Shown here piece after piece: positions 24,010 through 35,345 of a stretch of 64,000 nt of DNA. Below the pieces are notes generated by a model. The model saw only the letters and a program-made list of their open reading frames with translations, made no database searches and had not been told where the DNA came from. The stretch is taken from the NCBI GenBank assembly GCA_033964015.1, contig CM066924.1, forward strand, positions 434,001 to 498,000, written 5' to 3'. The position numbers were made by a program, and so were the translations under genes. The DNA is from Scolanthus callimorphus (lineage: Eukaryota > Cnidaria > Anthozoa > Actiniaria > Edwardsiidae). Every line of letters starts with the position of its first letter. The stretch's first letter is position 1.

Positions 24010-24680
24010 CAATCATCCTCGTACCCTGCCAGAGCTCCCCGCCTCGTCTTCTAGAGTTGGAGGCACTGGTTCGAGGTTCTTCGCTGATGATTGGTGATTT
24101 TGAACGTTGGAGCATGCGCAGAAAGCTTTTTTTTTTTTTCAATTGCTCTGTATCAAATCTCGCTCATGCGTCAATGGCTGTCACAAGAGCCCGACCGCAA
24201 GGTGACTAGCCGGGGGAGCTCTGGGTTCGAGAATGGTCATTCAAGTACTGAGATCTCCCCGAACCCAGAGCTCTCAGGTGACCGTCATTTGGCCGATTTT
24301 CAGCGTTGGGCGTCCACTCAGCGGCTCGCGCATGCGCCTGTGGCTGTCACAAGAGACTCCGAGGAGAACATTGTCGAACTCAGAGCTCCCTTGTTCGTCA
24401 CCTGGCAGGGAAGAGCCGTCGAGTTAAACACCTTTCTGCACATGCCCAACGTTAAAAATCAGCCAATCAGCGAAGGCACTTTTAAGTTTAAAAAATTTAA
24501 AATGGTAACCTTAGTATCAGGCGGAATTTTATATTTCCGTGAGAAACATTTTTTTCCGAGAGGGGGGAAGGTCCTGATAAAAAAAGTAAAGTAAACAATA
24601 AATACTCAGGCTACTCAAATGGATGTCCCCAGAGCCTCCCCTGCGAGCAGACGAGCTGGGGAGCTCTGGGCACAAGAATG
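24010..24680. repeat. MITE family R3, copies in duplication 2
   Basis: Counterpart of 18288-18945, with the same GAGCTC-type ends, GCATGCGC core and reversed partner. Small differences show divergence after duplication. Confidence 0.75.
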
Positions 24681-25506
24681 CGAGGAGACGAGCGGTGAAG
24701 TTTTCGTACCAGAATGATACTGACGATACTGATGACTGATCGTTAATTCCTTGTGTTAACTTTGGTAACACGATCTGCAAACGGGTGTTCACCTTTGTCC
24801 CGGCATTATAAACCGTGCTTCTATGCTCGTTTACAGCTGCACAATGCAGTATACCCAATGTAAGTGATTATCGATTATAACACTAAGCAGCTAAGGGCAG
24901 TGATAATAATAATAATATTTATTAACCTTATATCACATTAAGATCTACTTTCCTGGACTGTAGCAAGCGATGTATTAGAATAGGCGAGTTTTGGTCCAAT
25001 TCATAGTTCCGACCTGTCATTCAAAGCAATAGTTACTGTTTCATACAGTAACCAGGGTTTTCTTAAAAAAAGTCCAAAAATATTCCGATCCCGCTTATAG
25101 GTTTACCAGTGAGATATCTCTATCTTCTGATCATCTCAGTATATACTGTCTTAAAAGGCAATAAAAGTGCTGCAAATAGAACTGATTTCGGAAGTCCTGA
25201 AATACTACAGTCCCCGTGGGAGAATCTTTCCAACTCCGATTGGTATCTCCAGAAAGCGTGAAATGGCTTCTGTGTTTCATCGGAAATGAATAACGGGCCT
25301 TGTGTTCCATAACTTGGCCGCACTTCACTGAAACAGACCTGAGTCCACACGTTCAGACGGTAATCAGGAACCTTTAGAAAGAGCATACTAGTTATAGCTC
25401 TCACTAAAAGTGCCAACGAGCAATAGAACAGTGAATCCTTTCGAAAATATGAGTTCCTCTGACTCACTGCTGCCCTATTCATTTGGCCGACTATAGGTCA
25501 CTTTAG

Positions 25507-25880
25507 AATTTAGAGATAGAGCCCTAAAGTGATGACGTCACAAAAAAAAACAAATTTTCGATTTAGCAATATTTGTCACTTTCAAAAGGCCATATCGAAT
25601 GAAAGCTACACACCAAAAATGAGGCAAATCGGTTGCAACGCGACCGAAATATAGCCCACTGAATACAAACAGTTTGGAACTGAGTCCAAAATGCAGTGAT
25701 GTTAAAGAAAATTATGTATTCAGCGGGCCATATCTCAGTCAACCGATTCAGCTCATTTTTTGCATGCATCGTTTGTTGGAGTTGGTCTTCCATTATTCGA
25801 GGACAACAATCTAACATTAAAAATTTTTCAAATTTGTGACGTCATACTTTTAGGACTCTATCTCTACTTCTAAATTTCAT
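25507..25880. repeat. Foldback element with TGACGTCA-containing ends
   Basis: The left end reads TAGAGATAGAGCCCTAAAGT then GATGACGTCAC; the right end reads GTGACGTCATACTTTTAGG then ACTCTATCTCTA, its inverted copy. The interior is non-coding, including two GGCCATATC-like segments near 25588 and 25729 in opposite orientation. Confidence 0.75.
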
Positions 25881-26631
25881 ACATTTAAGTAAAGGTTGCA
25901 TTTCCATGAGCATATGAACAAGCTAAATCACTGTGATAGCAATGACTGTGTAATAATAACAGCGCGAGAAATGTATACAAACCCCATACAAACACAACAT
26001 CGCGGCGATGGCTACACGGGAGCACTTCAGAAGTGGACCCCGACTTCTCTCTTACTGATACTGAGACAAGTTTAGCTTGTGGCTTCGCTGGCCGATGGTG
26101 ATTACTTTTGTTTTTGATTTGTCAGGGGCGGATTTAGACTATTGCAACAGATTTCAGAGAAATTTCATCTTTGTTTTGTCCCTTACTGTCACAAACCACT
26201 ACTGCACTACGGTCAGATTTACCCCTAAATCCGCCCGTTTGTTATGCTCTGAAGTATATGTCCATGTAAATTGTATATGTCCATGTAAATGACCCGCCTG
26301 TAATTCAGCTTTTTACCTGCGAAAGGTTGGAATAAACGAGATATAATATTAAGTATTTTGATTTGCTTCGTTAAATGTTTGGCACACTCGCCGATATTTG
26401 AGATGAGCTTGTCTTGCTCAAGTATTTAGTTACCCTTGAATAATAATGCTCTAACGAAATCCTGATTGGCTAGTGGTTACACCACTCTGAACTCGCGACG
26501 TTTTCTCCTTGCACGGCTCGCTGCCGCTTCTCGCACTTCGCCTGGCTCGGTTGCTTGTTTTCATCGTCTGGCATTATTTCACACGTATATGTGTTTTCTC
26601 TTGCTCGCAAGCAGTACATACCTAAGCAAGC
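25881..26631. other. Region upstream of P450 gene B
   Basis: No other gene seen. The promoter and any 5' untranslated exon of gene B should lie here. No TATA box as clear as that of gene A is visible, and the sequence is not homologous to the gene A promoter over any long stretch. Confidence 0.4.
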
Positions 26632-29600
26632 ATGTTTCTGGAGCTCTCGTTGACAGCTCTCTTAATCATTACTGTCTACTTGGGGACAAATTGGTTGTCT
26701 AACGCTTGGAAGACAAAGAGTCTAAACCTGCCTCCTGGCCCCAGACCCTACCCGATTATTGGCAACTTGCCGAGTCTGCTTGGTTCTGCGAGACACCTTG
26801 ACATGGACAAGCTCGCAAAGGAGTATGGGGAAATATACAGCTTGACGCTACCTGGAGGTCAGCGGTGTGTCGTCATTAACACAGGTTTGTGAAGTGCATA
26901 AAGCGGTCTTCGCAGGAATATCGAATGTGAATTAGACTTACGTTTTACGCTTGGTTTTCATAAGTGCGAAGGAAAAACAAAAACACAGAGACTCTTGTCT
27001 GCTTTAGGGGCTCATAAATAGGGGCGTCCCTCTCTAGTATTGGTAAGGCATTTTGACAGACCTAGCTATTTTTAGACTTCTAGTCTCCCTCGCAGCCCGT
27101 TCTTTGTGTCGGTCACGCAACGCTTCCCTCCCCACGAACGGCTGCTTACATTCGAACCACATTTCTTTCCCTTTGTTCTGAATGACCCAAGACGAAGTAG
27201 GCACTTTCGAGACATTTCCAAGGCAACCAGACAAAACAGAAATGTGGTTCGTATGTGAGCAACCGTTCGTGGGTAGGGGAGCGTTATGAGACCGACACAA
27301 AGAACGGGCAGCATGGGTGACAAGAATTCTTCGGGTCACGTGACTTAGTTCTGTTCTGTCGGTGAATGGTTTTGTTTACAATTGGCTAAGTGTATTAGTC
27401 TGTACTGTACATGTTTAATTAACTACACCAATTTTAAGAAATACCTTTCATTCTTTATTCTAGCGGATCTGGCCCGTGAAGCGCTACTGACAAGGAAGGA
27501 CGAACTTTCGGGAAGACCGTACATGTTTGTTGCTAGTTACATCAATCGCAATGCTAGTTTGATTTCTATTGATTTCAACCCTACATTGTTACGCCTACGA
27601 AAGATAATCCACTCTGCGTTGAGGATATATGGCGAGAGGCGTCAACACCTGGAAGGTAAGGCTGCGTTTAACACTCGAACTAGGAGACGTAAGCTCTATT
27701 TACGCGACCACGACAGAAATATTTGGACTCGGATAAAAAAGGTTCATGGACTACCTCGCCACGTAGTCCCGGCTCTGACATACTGTAGTACGAGACAAAG
27801 TTATTTACACAGCCCAAATATGGCCGAGCTGTGCCATTAAATTGGTAACCGTACCACTTTTTATCCGAGCCGTGCCAAAAAATCCATGTCGTGTAAATGG
27901 GCCTTTAGTGTTACACTAGCTGTAACAGTTAGAGCATTCAGTTTCAGATGAAAATGGTGAAGGGTGATGGGAGGGGCTTGTTGATGGCATGTAGTTTTAT
28001 TGTAATGAGAGATGTCGAAAGATGATTGTGGTGATGACGTGATGATGACGAGGGAGAGAAGGAGGTGGAAAACGAGGACGAGGACGAGAGGAAAGTAAAA
28101 GAAGGGAAGGGAAAGAATAGTGCGTGGAAGAGGAGAGAGTGGAAGATGAAGATGAGGAAGAGAAGGAGAAGGGAAGAGAAAGAGGAGTGTGTGGAAGAGG
28201 AGGAAAAGAAAGAGAAAAAAAGGAGCGGAATAGGAGAAAGTGGAAGTTGAAGATGAGGAAGAGGAGGAGGAAGAGGAAATAAACGGAAGAATAAGAGAAA
28301 GAAAAGGAGGTGGAAGATGAAGAAGAGAAAAAGGAGGAAGAGTGGGAAGATGAAGAAGATGGAGAAGAGAGGGAAGAGGGGGAAGAGAGGAAGGAAGGGA
28401 CAAGAGTGCATTTCATTACACCATCTTACGCTTTCTTGCCACAGATAAAATAACCTATGAGACCGATGATCTCGCCCGACGATTTCTCGCGCATAATGGC
28501 AATCCTGTGGACCCAAAATATGACGTAGCAGTAGCGGTCCTGAATATCATATGTTCAGTTGTGTATGGAAAGAGATATGACGTCAACGACCAGGAATTTA
28601 AGAGTATTGTGGAATTTCAGGTAACGATGTTATTATTATGAATATAGATCCACTATGTGTGAGGCAAAAGGTATTGGTATGCGGAAGTCATGGTGTATCA
28701 GTGAGTATGTTGTATGTTCGTTTGTGCCGTGTGTGAGGTCCTGTACGAGATTACATTTCTGGCTCTCCGGTGTAGTGTGTAAGTCCATCCCTGTGTCATG
28801 TGTGAGGTCCTGTACCAGGTTACATGTGTGGCTCTGTGGTACAGTGTGTTAGTACACCCATGTGTCATGTGTGAGGCCCTGTACCAGGTTACATGTGTGG
28901 CTCTGTGGTACAGTGTGTCAGTACACCCATGTGTCATGTGTGAGGCCCTGTACCAGGTTACATGTGTGGCTCTGTGGTACAGTGTGTTAGTACACCCATG
29001 TGTCGTGTGTGAGGTCCTGTACCAGGATACATGTGTGGCTCTGTGGTACAGTGTGTTAGTACACCCATGTGTCATGTGTGAGGTCCTGTACCAGGTTACA
29101 TGTGTGGCTCTGTGGTACAGTGTGTAGTACACCCATGTGTCGTGTGTGAGGTCCTGTACCAGGTGACATATGTGGCTCTGTGGTACAGTGTGTTGGTACA
29201 CCCATGTGTCGTGTGTGAGGTCCTGTACCAGGTTACATATGTGGCTCTGTGGTACAGTGTGTCAGTACACCCATGTGTCATGTGTGAGGTCCTGTACCAG
29301 GTTACATGTGTGGCTCTGTGGTACAGTGTGTTAGTCCACCAATGTGTCGTGTGTGAGGTCCTGTACCAGGTTACATGTGTGGCTCTGTGGTACAGTGTGT
29401 TAGTCCCACCATGTGTCGTGTGTGAGGTTCTGTATCAGGTTACATGTGTGGCTGTGGTACAGTGTGTTAGTACACCCATGTGTCATGTGTGAGGCCCTGT
29501 ACCAAGGTTACATGTGTGGCTCTGTGGTACAGTGTGTTAGTACACCCATGTGTCGTGTGTGAGGTCCTGTACCAGGTTACATGTGTGGCTCTGTGGTACA

Positions 29601-32600
29601 GTGTGTTAGTACACCCATGTGTCGTGTGTGAGGTCCTGTACCAGGATACATGTGTGGCTCTGTGGTACAGTGTGTTAGTACACCCATGTGTCATGTGTGA
29701 GGTCCTGTACCAGGTTACATGTGTGGCTCTGTGGTACAGTGTGTAGTACACCCATGTGTCGTGTGTGAGGTCCTGTACCAGGTGACATATGTGGCTCTGT
29801 GGTACAGTGTGTTGGTACACCCATGTGTCGTGTGTGAGGTCCTGTACCAGGTTACATATGTGGCTCTGTGGTACAGTGTGTCAGTACACCCATGTGTCAT
29901 GTGTGAGGTCCTGTACCAGGTTACATGTGTGGCTCTGTGGTACAGTGTGTTAGTCCACCAATGTGTCGTGTGTGAGGTCCTGTACCAGGTTACATGTGTG
30001 GCTCTGTGGTACAGTGTGTTAGTCCCACCATGTGTCGTGTGTGAGGTTCTGTATCAGGTTACATGTGTGGCTGTGGTACAGTGTGTTAGTACACCCATGT
30101 GTCATGTGTGAGGTCCTGTACCAAGGTTACATGTGTGGCTCTGTGGTACAGTGTGTTAGTACACCCATGTGTCGTGTGTGAGGTCCTGTACCAGGTTACA
30201 TGTGTGGCCCTGTGGTACAGTGTATTAGTACACCCATGTGTCGTGTGTGAGGTCCTGTACCAGGTTACATGTGTGGCTCTGTGGTACAGTGTGTTAGTAC
30301 AACCATGTGTCGTGTGTGAGGTCCTGTACCAGGTTACATGTGTGGCTCTGTGGTACAGTGTGTTAGTACACCCATGTGTCGTGTGTGAGGTCCTGTACCA
30401 GGTTACATGTGTGGCTCTGTGGTACAGTGTGTCAGTACACCCATGTGTCGTGTGTGAGGTCCTGTACCAGGTTACATGTGTGGCTCTGTGGTACAGTGTG
30501 TTAGTACACCCATGTGTTGTGTGTAAGGTCCTGTACCAGGTTACATGTGTTGCTCTGTGAACAGTGTGTAGTGCACCCATGTGTCGTGTGTGAGGTCCTG
30601 TACCAGGTGATATGTGTGGCTCTGCGGTGTAGTGTGTAGTTCACCCATGTGTCGTGTGTGAGGTCCTGTACCAGGTTACATGTGTGGCTCTGTGGTACAG
30701 TGTGTTAGTACACCCATGTGTCGTGTGTGAGGTCCTGTAGCAGGTTACATGTGTTGCTCTGTGTTACAGTGTGTTAGTACACCCATGTGTTGTGTGTAAG
30801 GTCCTGTACCAGGTTACATGTGTTGCTCTGTGAACAGTGTGTAGTGCACCCATGTGTCGTGTGTGAGGTCCTGTACCAGGTGATATGTGTGGCTCTGCGG
30901 TGTAGTGTGTAGTTCACCCATGTGTCGTGTGTGAGGTCCTGTACCAGGTTACATGTGTGGCTCTGTGGTACAGTGTGTTAGTACACCCATGTGTCGTGTG
31001 TGAGGTCCTGTAGCAGGTTACATGTGTTGCTCTGTGTTACAGTGTGTTAGTACAACCATGTGTCGTGTGTGAGGTCCTGTACCAGGTTACATGTGTGGCT
31101 CTGTGGTACAGTGTGTTAGTTCACCCATGTGTCGTGTGTGAGGTCCTGTACCAGGTTACATGTGTGGCTCTGTGGTACAGTGTGTCAGTTCACCCATGTG
31201 TCGTGTGTGAGATCCTGTACCAGGTTACATGTGTGGCTCTGTGGTACAGTGTGTTAGTACACCCATGTGTCGTGTGTGAGGTCATGTACCAGGTTACATG
31301 TGTGGCTCTGTGGTACAGTGTGTTAGTACACCCATGTGTCGTGTGTGAGGTCCTGTACCAGGTGATATGTGTGGCTCTGCGGTGTAGTGTGTAGTTCACC
31401 CATGTGTCGTGTGTGAGATCCTGTTCCAGGTTACATGTGTGGCTCTGTGGTACAGTGTGTAGTACACCCATGTGTCGTGTGTGAGGTCCTGTACCAGGTT
31501 ATATACATGTGAGGCTCTGTGGTACAGTGTGTTAGTACACCCATGTGTCGTGTGTGAGGTCCTGTACCAGGTTATATGTGTCTCTTTGTGCTTCACTTCG
31601 TTAGTACATCCATGTTACGTGTGTGAAATACAGGTTTGAGGGTTTCAACATAAAAAAGTGTCACCGAAGTCACGACAGTTGGACAAATAAATGTCGAGAA
31701 AGCTTCAACCTGATCCCTCCAGCTTCCGGCTGTTTCTATTAAGTACTCTTACTTTTGTTTAATCTTCCCTAAACAGGAAATATTGTCAGCGGCATTCGGA
31801 AGCCTCAGCATGTTGGAGTTGATTCCATGGCTACGATTCATCCCATATAAGAGCATAAGACGACTTCACTACGCGCGGGACTCGAGGGATGAGATCATTA
31901 ACCGCGAGTACCAAGCCCACAAGGAAAAATTCGAGATCGAGAGCGCTGGCGCTGATTTCCACGTAACCGATTTGACAGACGCGCTGCTGAAGGCTTTGAG
32001 TGAGGATGTGGAATGCGAGGAGCTGTTAAGCGAAGATCATGTGATGATGACGATGAATGACGTGTTTGCCGCGGGATATGACACCACCACTTTCTCGATC
32101 CTATGGTTATTGGCCCTCATGGTTAACTATCCACAAGTACAGGCCAGAATCCATAAAGAACTAGACGAGAAAATAGGCTCAGCTGGACTGCCAGAGTTGA
32201 AAGACAGACACGCTATGCCTTATCTTGAAGCAACAATCGCAGAAGCTCAGCGCTTTAAGACCCTGCTGCCTCTATCCATTCCTCACAAGTCAACATGCGA
32301 TACCAAGCTCGCGGGTTACGACATACCACAGGACACCACATTCATTATCAATCTATGGTCAATACATCACAACACGGACGACTGGGAAAATCCCCATGAG
32401 TTTAAACCTGAGAGATTCTTGAATGAAGAAGGAAAGTTCACAGGCGCAGGAGAAAGAAGTTATTTGCCTTTTAGCGCAGGAAGGAGAGGCTGTCCCGGTC
32501 AGTCGTTGGCGAAGACCGAGTTGTTCTTGATCTTCTCCCGGGTTCTCCACCAATTTAAGTTGACAAAATCTCCCGAGGACCCCCTCCCTTCCTTGGCTGG

Positions 32601-32691
32601 CCATACTGGTATTTCGTACCACCCAATATCTTTCAAAATGGTTTTTAAGGAGAGGACATTCAAAGACAAGGAGTTTTCGCTTCGTGAATAA
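26632..32691 (+). CDS. Cytochrome P450 gene B (clan 2-like), four exons, intact
   Basis: Predicted ER-anchored heme monooxygenase of 511 residues. Exons: 26632-26884, 27464-27655, 28445-28620 and 31777-32691; phases 1, 1 and 0 join cleanly and all introns are GT-AG. Residues 1-20 form the membrane anchor; the proline hinge PPGPRP is at 34-39; the I-helix AAGYDTT is at about 305-311; ExxR (EAQR) at 363-366; PERF at 418-421; the heme loop PFSAGRRGCPG has its cysteine at about 446. Every hallmark of an active P450 is present. It is divergent from gene A and about 80-90% identical in exon 4 by eye. The overall pattern recalls animal CYP1/17/21-type (clan 2) enzymes; substrate and subfamily cannot be told from sequence alone. 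Confidence 0.93.
27074..27320. repeat. Foldback element in intron 1 of P450 gene B
   Basis: Inverted ends of about 80 bp: the left has CCCGTTCTTTGTGTCGGTCA and CCCACGAACGGCTGC; the right is their complement (GCAACCGTTCGTGGG, GACCGACACAAAGAACGGG). One arm resembles the segment next to the gene A TATA box (17200-17255). Confidence 0.8.
28030..28400 (+). repeat. Polypurine tract in intron 2 of P450 gene B
   Basis: About 370 bp of nearly pure G/A on the plus strand (GAGGAAGAG, AGAAGGAGAAGG and similar). The Ser/Leu/Phe-rich open frames on the minus strand here are by-products of this composition. Such tracts can form triplex DNA. Confidence 0.85.
28735..31600. repeat. 69-bp minisatellite in intron 3 of P450 gene B (about 41 units)
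   Basis: Unit GAGGTCCTGTACCAGGTTAC, then ATGTGTGGCTCTGTGGTACA and so on: the reverse complement of the 13.1-15.5 kb unit, hence the same sense relative to each P450. It shows higher-order structure: a block near 28998-29490 recurs 619 bp downstream, and a four-unit block near 30500 recurs 273 bp downstream. Most units are 69 bp, giving open 23-codon periods on both strands. Confidence 0.97.
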
Positions 32692-33112
32692 GATAACTTT
32701 AAAATGCTATAGAATGATAGAGCTAAAATCGTTTTTTTAAAGGTATTTCCATATAAGATGGAGAGCAAATTTCACATTTGTCTTACAACTGGTGGAACTG
32801 TAGATTAAGAGGAAGATGTGACAGAAGTAAAGGTAAAGGAGAAGGAAGAGAAAGCGGAAGAGTAAGTGCAAGAGGAGGAGGGATGGAAGGGAGGTGCAGG
32901 AGGAATAGAAGCGAAAGAAAACGTGGAAGAGGAGGTCATACACACATCGGCATCAGTCAGGCCCAGACGGAACGCTAGCAGTTCAATTTGGTATAACTCC
33001 GATTCCGATTTTGTATAACTCAGGGCTCCTGTGTTGATAACAGGCAGCTTTTTAAGCTTCTGATTGACTACCCTAAGTTCTGATATTAAATAAAGGTTTC
33101 TATCTAATCTTT
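32692..33112. other. Spacer downstream of P450 gene B
   Basis: A second, shorter purine-rich stretch lies at 32805-32935. The part from about 32985 to 33112 is probably 3' flank of the hammerhead-bearing element (read on the minus strand). No gene seen. Confidence 0.4.
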
Positions 33113-33167
33113 GGTAGCCATGGACAGCTGTTTCGTCCTTGTTAGGACTCATCAGCATGGCATAGCC
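33113..33167 (-). ncRNA. Type I hammerhead ribozyme, short stem III
   Basis: On the minus strand every core element is present in order. Stem I 5' strand GGCTATGCCATG (33167-33156); CTGATGA (33155-33149); stem II GTCC / loop TAACAA / GGAC (33148-33135); GAAA (33134-33131); stem III and cleavage triplet CAGCTGTC (33130-33123); stem I 3' strand CATGGCTACC (33122-33113). GCCATG pairs with CATGGC next to the core. The triplet is GUC, so cleavage is expected between 33123 and 33122. Stem III is minimal (A-U, C-G, A-U with a two-base loop), but ACAGCTGT is self-complementary, the pattern of metazoan retrozyme and Penelope-type hammerheads that act as dimers. All conserved core bases are intact. Activity is inferred. 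Confidence 0.9.
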
Positions 33168-33530
33168 GGTGTTTGCCTCAGTAAACTTCATTGGCAAAAC
33201 AACTACAGAGGCGACTTCGAAAATCGAAGTGCTTTAACCACACGGAAAAGACCCATGTGGGACTTATAGCTACGACTGGGCTAGCGTGATGCCAATGTGT
33301 GGATCACGCACAGGAGACCAAGCTAGAGGAGTCCGTCGGGCGTTCTCTGACCGTTAGGTCCATCTCTAAAACAATCTGTCTTTATAATGTAATTTGTAGT
33401 TTGTTGTGATTCGAGTCGCTATAGCAATCGTTAACCACGGCCCTAGCTTGTTTATAATTAGCAGTCTTCAGACGCGTTGCTTGATCTATTTTTCATTTAA
33501 ATGACACCCCTTGCACAATCCATCAGCAAT

Positions 33531-33712
33531 AGAGTAGATTTCGTATGACTGTGAAAAGTACCGTGACACGGCGCGGTACTGTCGCGGTGGCGGTACCGAA
33601 CCTGGCCTGCTGTAAATACCGAACGAAACCGCGTAGTCGCGGTACGGTCACGGTCGCGGCGCGGTACAACTCTTTCGCGGTACTTTTCACAGTCATACGA
33701 AATCTGCTCTAG
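33531..33712. repeat. Foldback element with CG-rich interior
   Basis: Ends are inverted: GATTTCGTATGACTGTGAAA at the left and TTTTCACAGTCATACGAAAT at the right. The interior repeats CGCGGTAC-like words (GGCGCGGTAC, GTCGCGGT, CGCGGTACGG). Non-coding. Confidence 0.85.
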
Positions 33713-33913
33713 TCCCAACAAGTTATTGGAATGGACTTTTCCAGACTCCAAAGTGACAAAACTACTTATGTCTTAAAGAGTTCCTGGAAAAGCACGCAAA
33801 CAAAACAGTCGGTCTAAATCAGTTTTCAGTTCGCGTACAACCAACCAACAGTCTTTGAAATAAGAACTCTAGTGCGCATGCGCACACTTTCGACTCTTCT
33901 CCAGAGCTCCCCC

Positions 33914-34128
33914 ATTCTCGTACCCAGAGCTCCCCGGCTCGTCACTTCGCGGGGGAGGCTCTGGTGACAGCCATTGACGCATGCGCGAGATTTGATACAG
34001 AGCCGTTGAGAGAAACACCTTTCTGCGCATGCCCCAACGTTCAAAATCAGCCAATCAGCGAAGGCCCTCAAATGGATGTCCCCAGAGCCTCCCCTGCGAA
34101 GTGACGAGCCGAGGAGGTCTGGGTACAC
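33914..34128 (-). repeat. MITE family R3 copy
   Basis: Starts CAGAGCTCCCCGGCTCGTC and ends near GACGAGCCGAGGAGGTCTGG; the interior has GCATGCGC and CAGCCAATCAGCG. Reverse orientation relative to the next copy. Confidence 0.85.
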
Positions 34129-34234
34129 TAAGTGGAGAATATTTTGAAGGGCTACGAGCAACCGTTAACTCACCAAAAAATCATGAAGTACACCGAAGGG
34201 TCCCACATGGAATCACTTGGTCACCAATCAGACC

Positions 34235-34455
34235 CATTCTCGTACCCAGAGCTCCCCAGCTCGTCTGCTCGCAGGGGAGACTCTGGGGACATCCATTTGA
34301 GGGCCGTCGCTGATTGGTTGATTTTGAGCGTTGGAGCATGCGCTGAAAGGTCTTTCTCTCAGCGGCGCTGTATTAAATCTCGCGCATGCGTCAGTGGCTG
34401 TCACCAGAGCCTCCCCCGCGAGGTGACGAGCCGGGGAGCTCTGGGTTCGAGAATG
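34235..34455 (+). repeat. MITE family R3 copy, best preserved
   Basis: Ends CATTCTCGTACCCAGAGCTC and GAGCTCTGGGTTCGAGAATG are inverted copies. It contains GCTGATTGG, GGAGCATGCGCTGAAAGG and CGCATGCGTCAG. Length is about 220 bp with no coding capacity. It can serve as the family reference. Confidence 0.9.
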
Positions 34456-35345
34456 CAATCAGACCTATATATATACGTTGAGGGATGTATAGAGATAGTT
34501 AGTTTGTTCACTACTCATTACAAGGGGCGTTCATTTAATGGTCTGGTGGCCGGACGTTCCCTCACATAGGTCCCGGGCCGAGTCTCTGAGTCGCTACTGA
34601 GCAATTACACCCGAGGATAGCGACTGTCAGGGCCGAAATCTCTGGCGTGGGCGTAAGAACCGAAAAATGTCGCCATGCGACGCTTCAGCTCTGTCTGGAA
34701 GTATGGTCCTCGTATTCTTTGCTGCTAGATTAGAATAATTGCGCGGTATTTTTTTGTTAGTGAAATCACACTGGTGGTCTATTGTCAATGCTGCGTTCTG
34801 ATTGGTTGAGCTGCTAGTAGGCTATAAGTTATTAAAGTTATTTTTTAAACTTATGGAAAGTTTAACGAGCCTGGATGCGCTAAAATATTAAAGAAAGGAG
34901 TTCGTAAGAACTGCCATTTTCATAATTCTGCGATATGGGACTCCCATATTTTTGGGGCGGGGGTCTCGTCGTACCTTCCGGCGTCTGGTACCTTTTATGG
35001 GGGTAAAATTCGAAACAAAAATTCCAGATAGGTACCTATTAGAGGTACGTTCTAGCAAATCAAGCAAAGCACACTTGTTGGTAGCCTGATATTCAGTCGT
35101 ATTTCCCCTCGTAAAGAATAAGAGAGAAAATTACGAGGGAAAATTCGTCTTGTTGTCCCGGGACTCAGTCTCAGTAGCGCCAGAAGTTCATAACCGGTAG
35201 TGGGTAACCACGGCTATGAGTGGGTTGGATGGCCTGTATTTTGTGTTGGTCAAAATCTATTGGGAATCAAATTTCATGCTTGTGGCCGACAAAAAAATGC
35301 AATCTTTATGACTCATAGCGTCACGCTCATAGCGTCACGCTATTA

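Larger units (their letters stand above)
20552..25313. repeat. Segmental duplication, copy 2
   Basis: Repeats 16095-19634. Similarity begins at CCGCTAGA, within a few bases of the exon 2 splice acceptor of copy 1, so exons 2-4 are absent. About 1.3 kb (20976-22289) is inserted inside the R2 element. About 55 bp present at 19211-19265 is missing near 24943. The segment ends at GTGTTCCATAA. Confidence 0.92.

Noticed and set aside
27861..28516. Ser/Leu/Phe-rich minus-strand proteins
   Set aside because: Produced by the polypurine tract; composition only.
28698..31596. Cys/Val-rich and Thr/His-rich repeat proteins
   Set aside because: Same satellite in the second P450 intron, antisense and sense readings.
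32805..33197. 130-codon minus-strand protein across the hammerhead
   Set aside because: The RNA structure explains the conserved-looking sequence; half of the frame is low-complexity pyrimidine-rich DNA.
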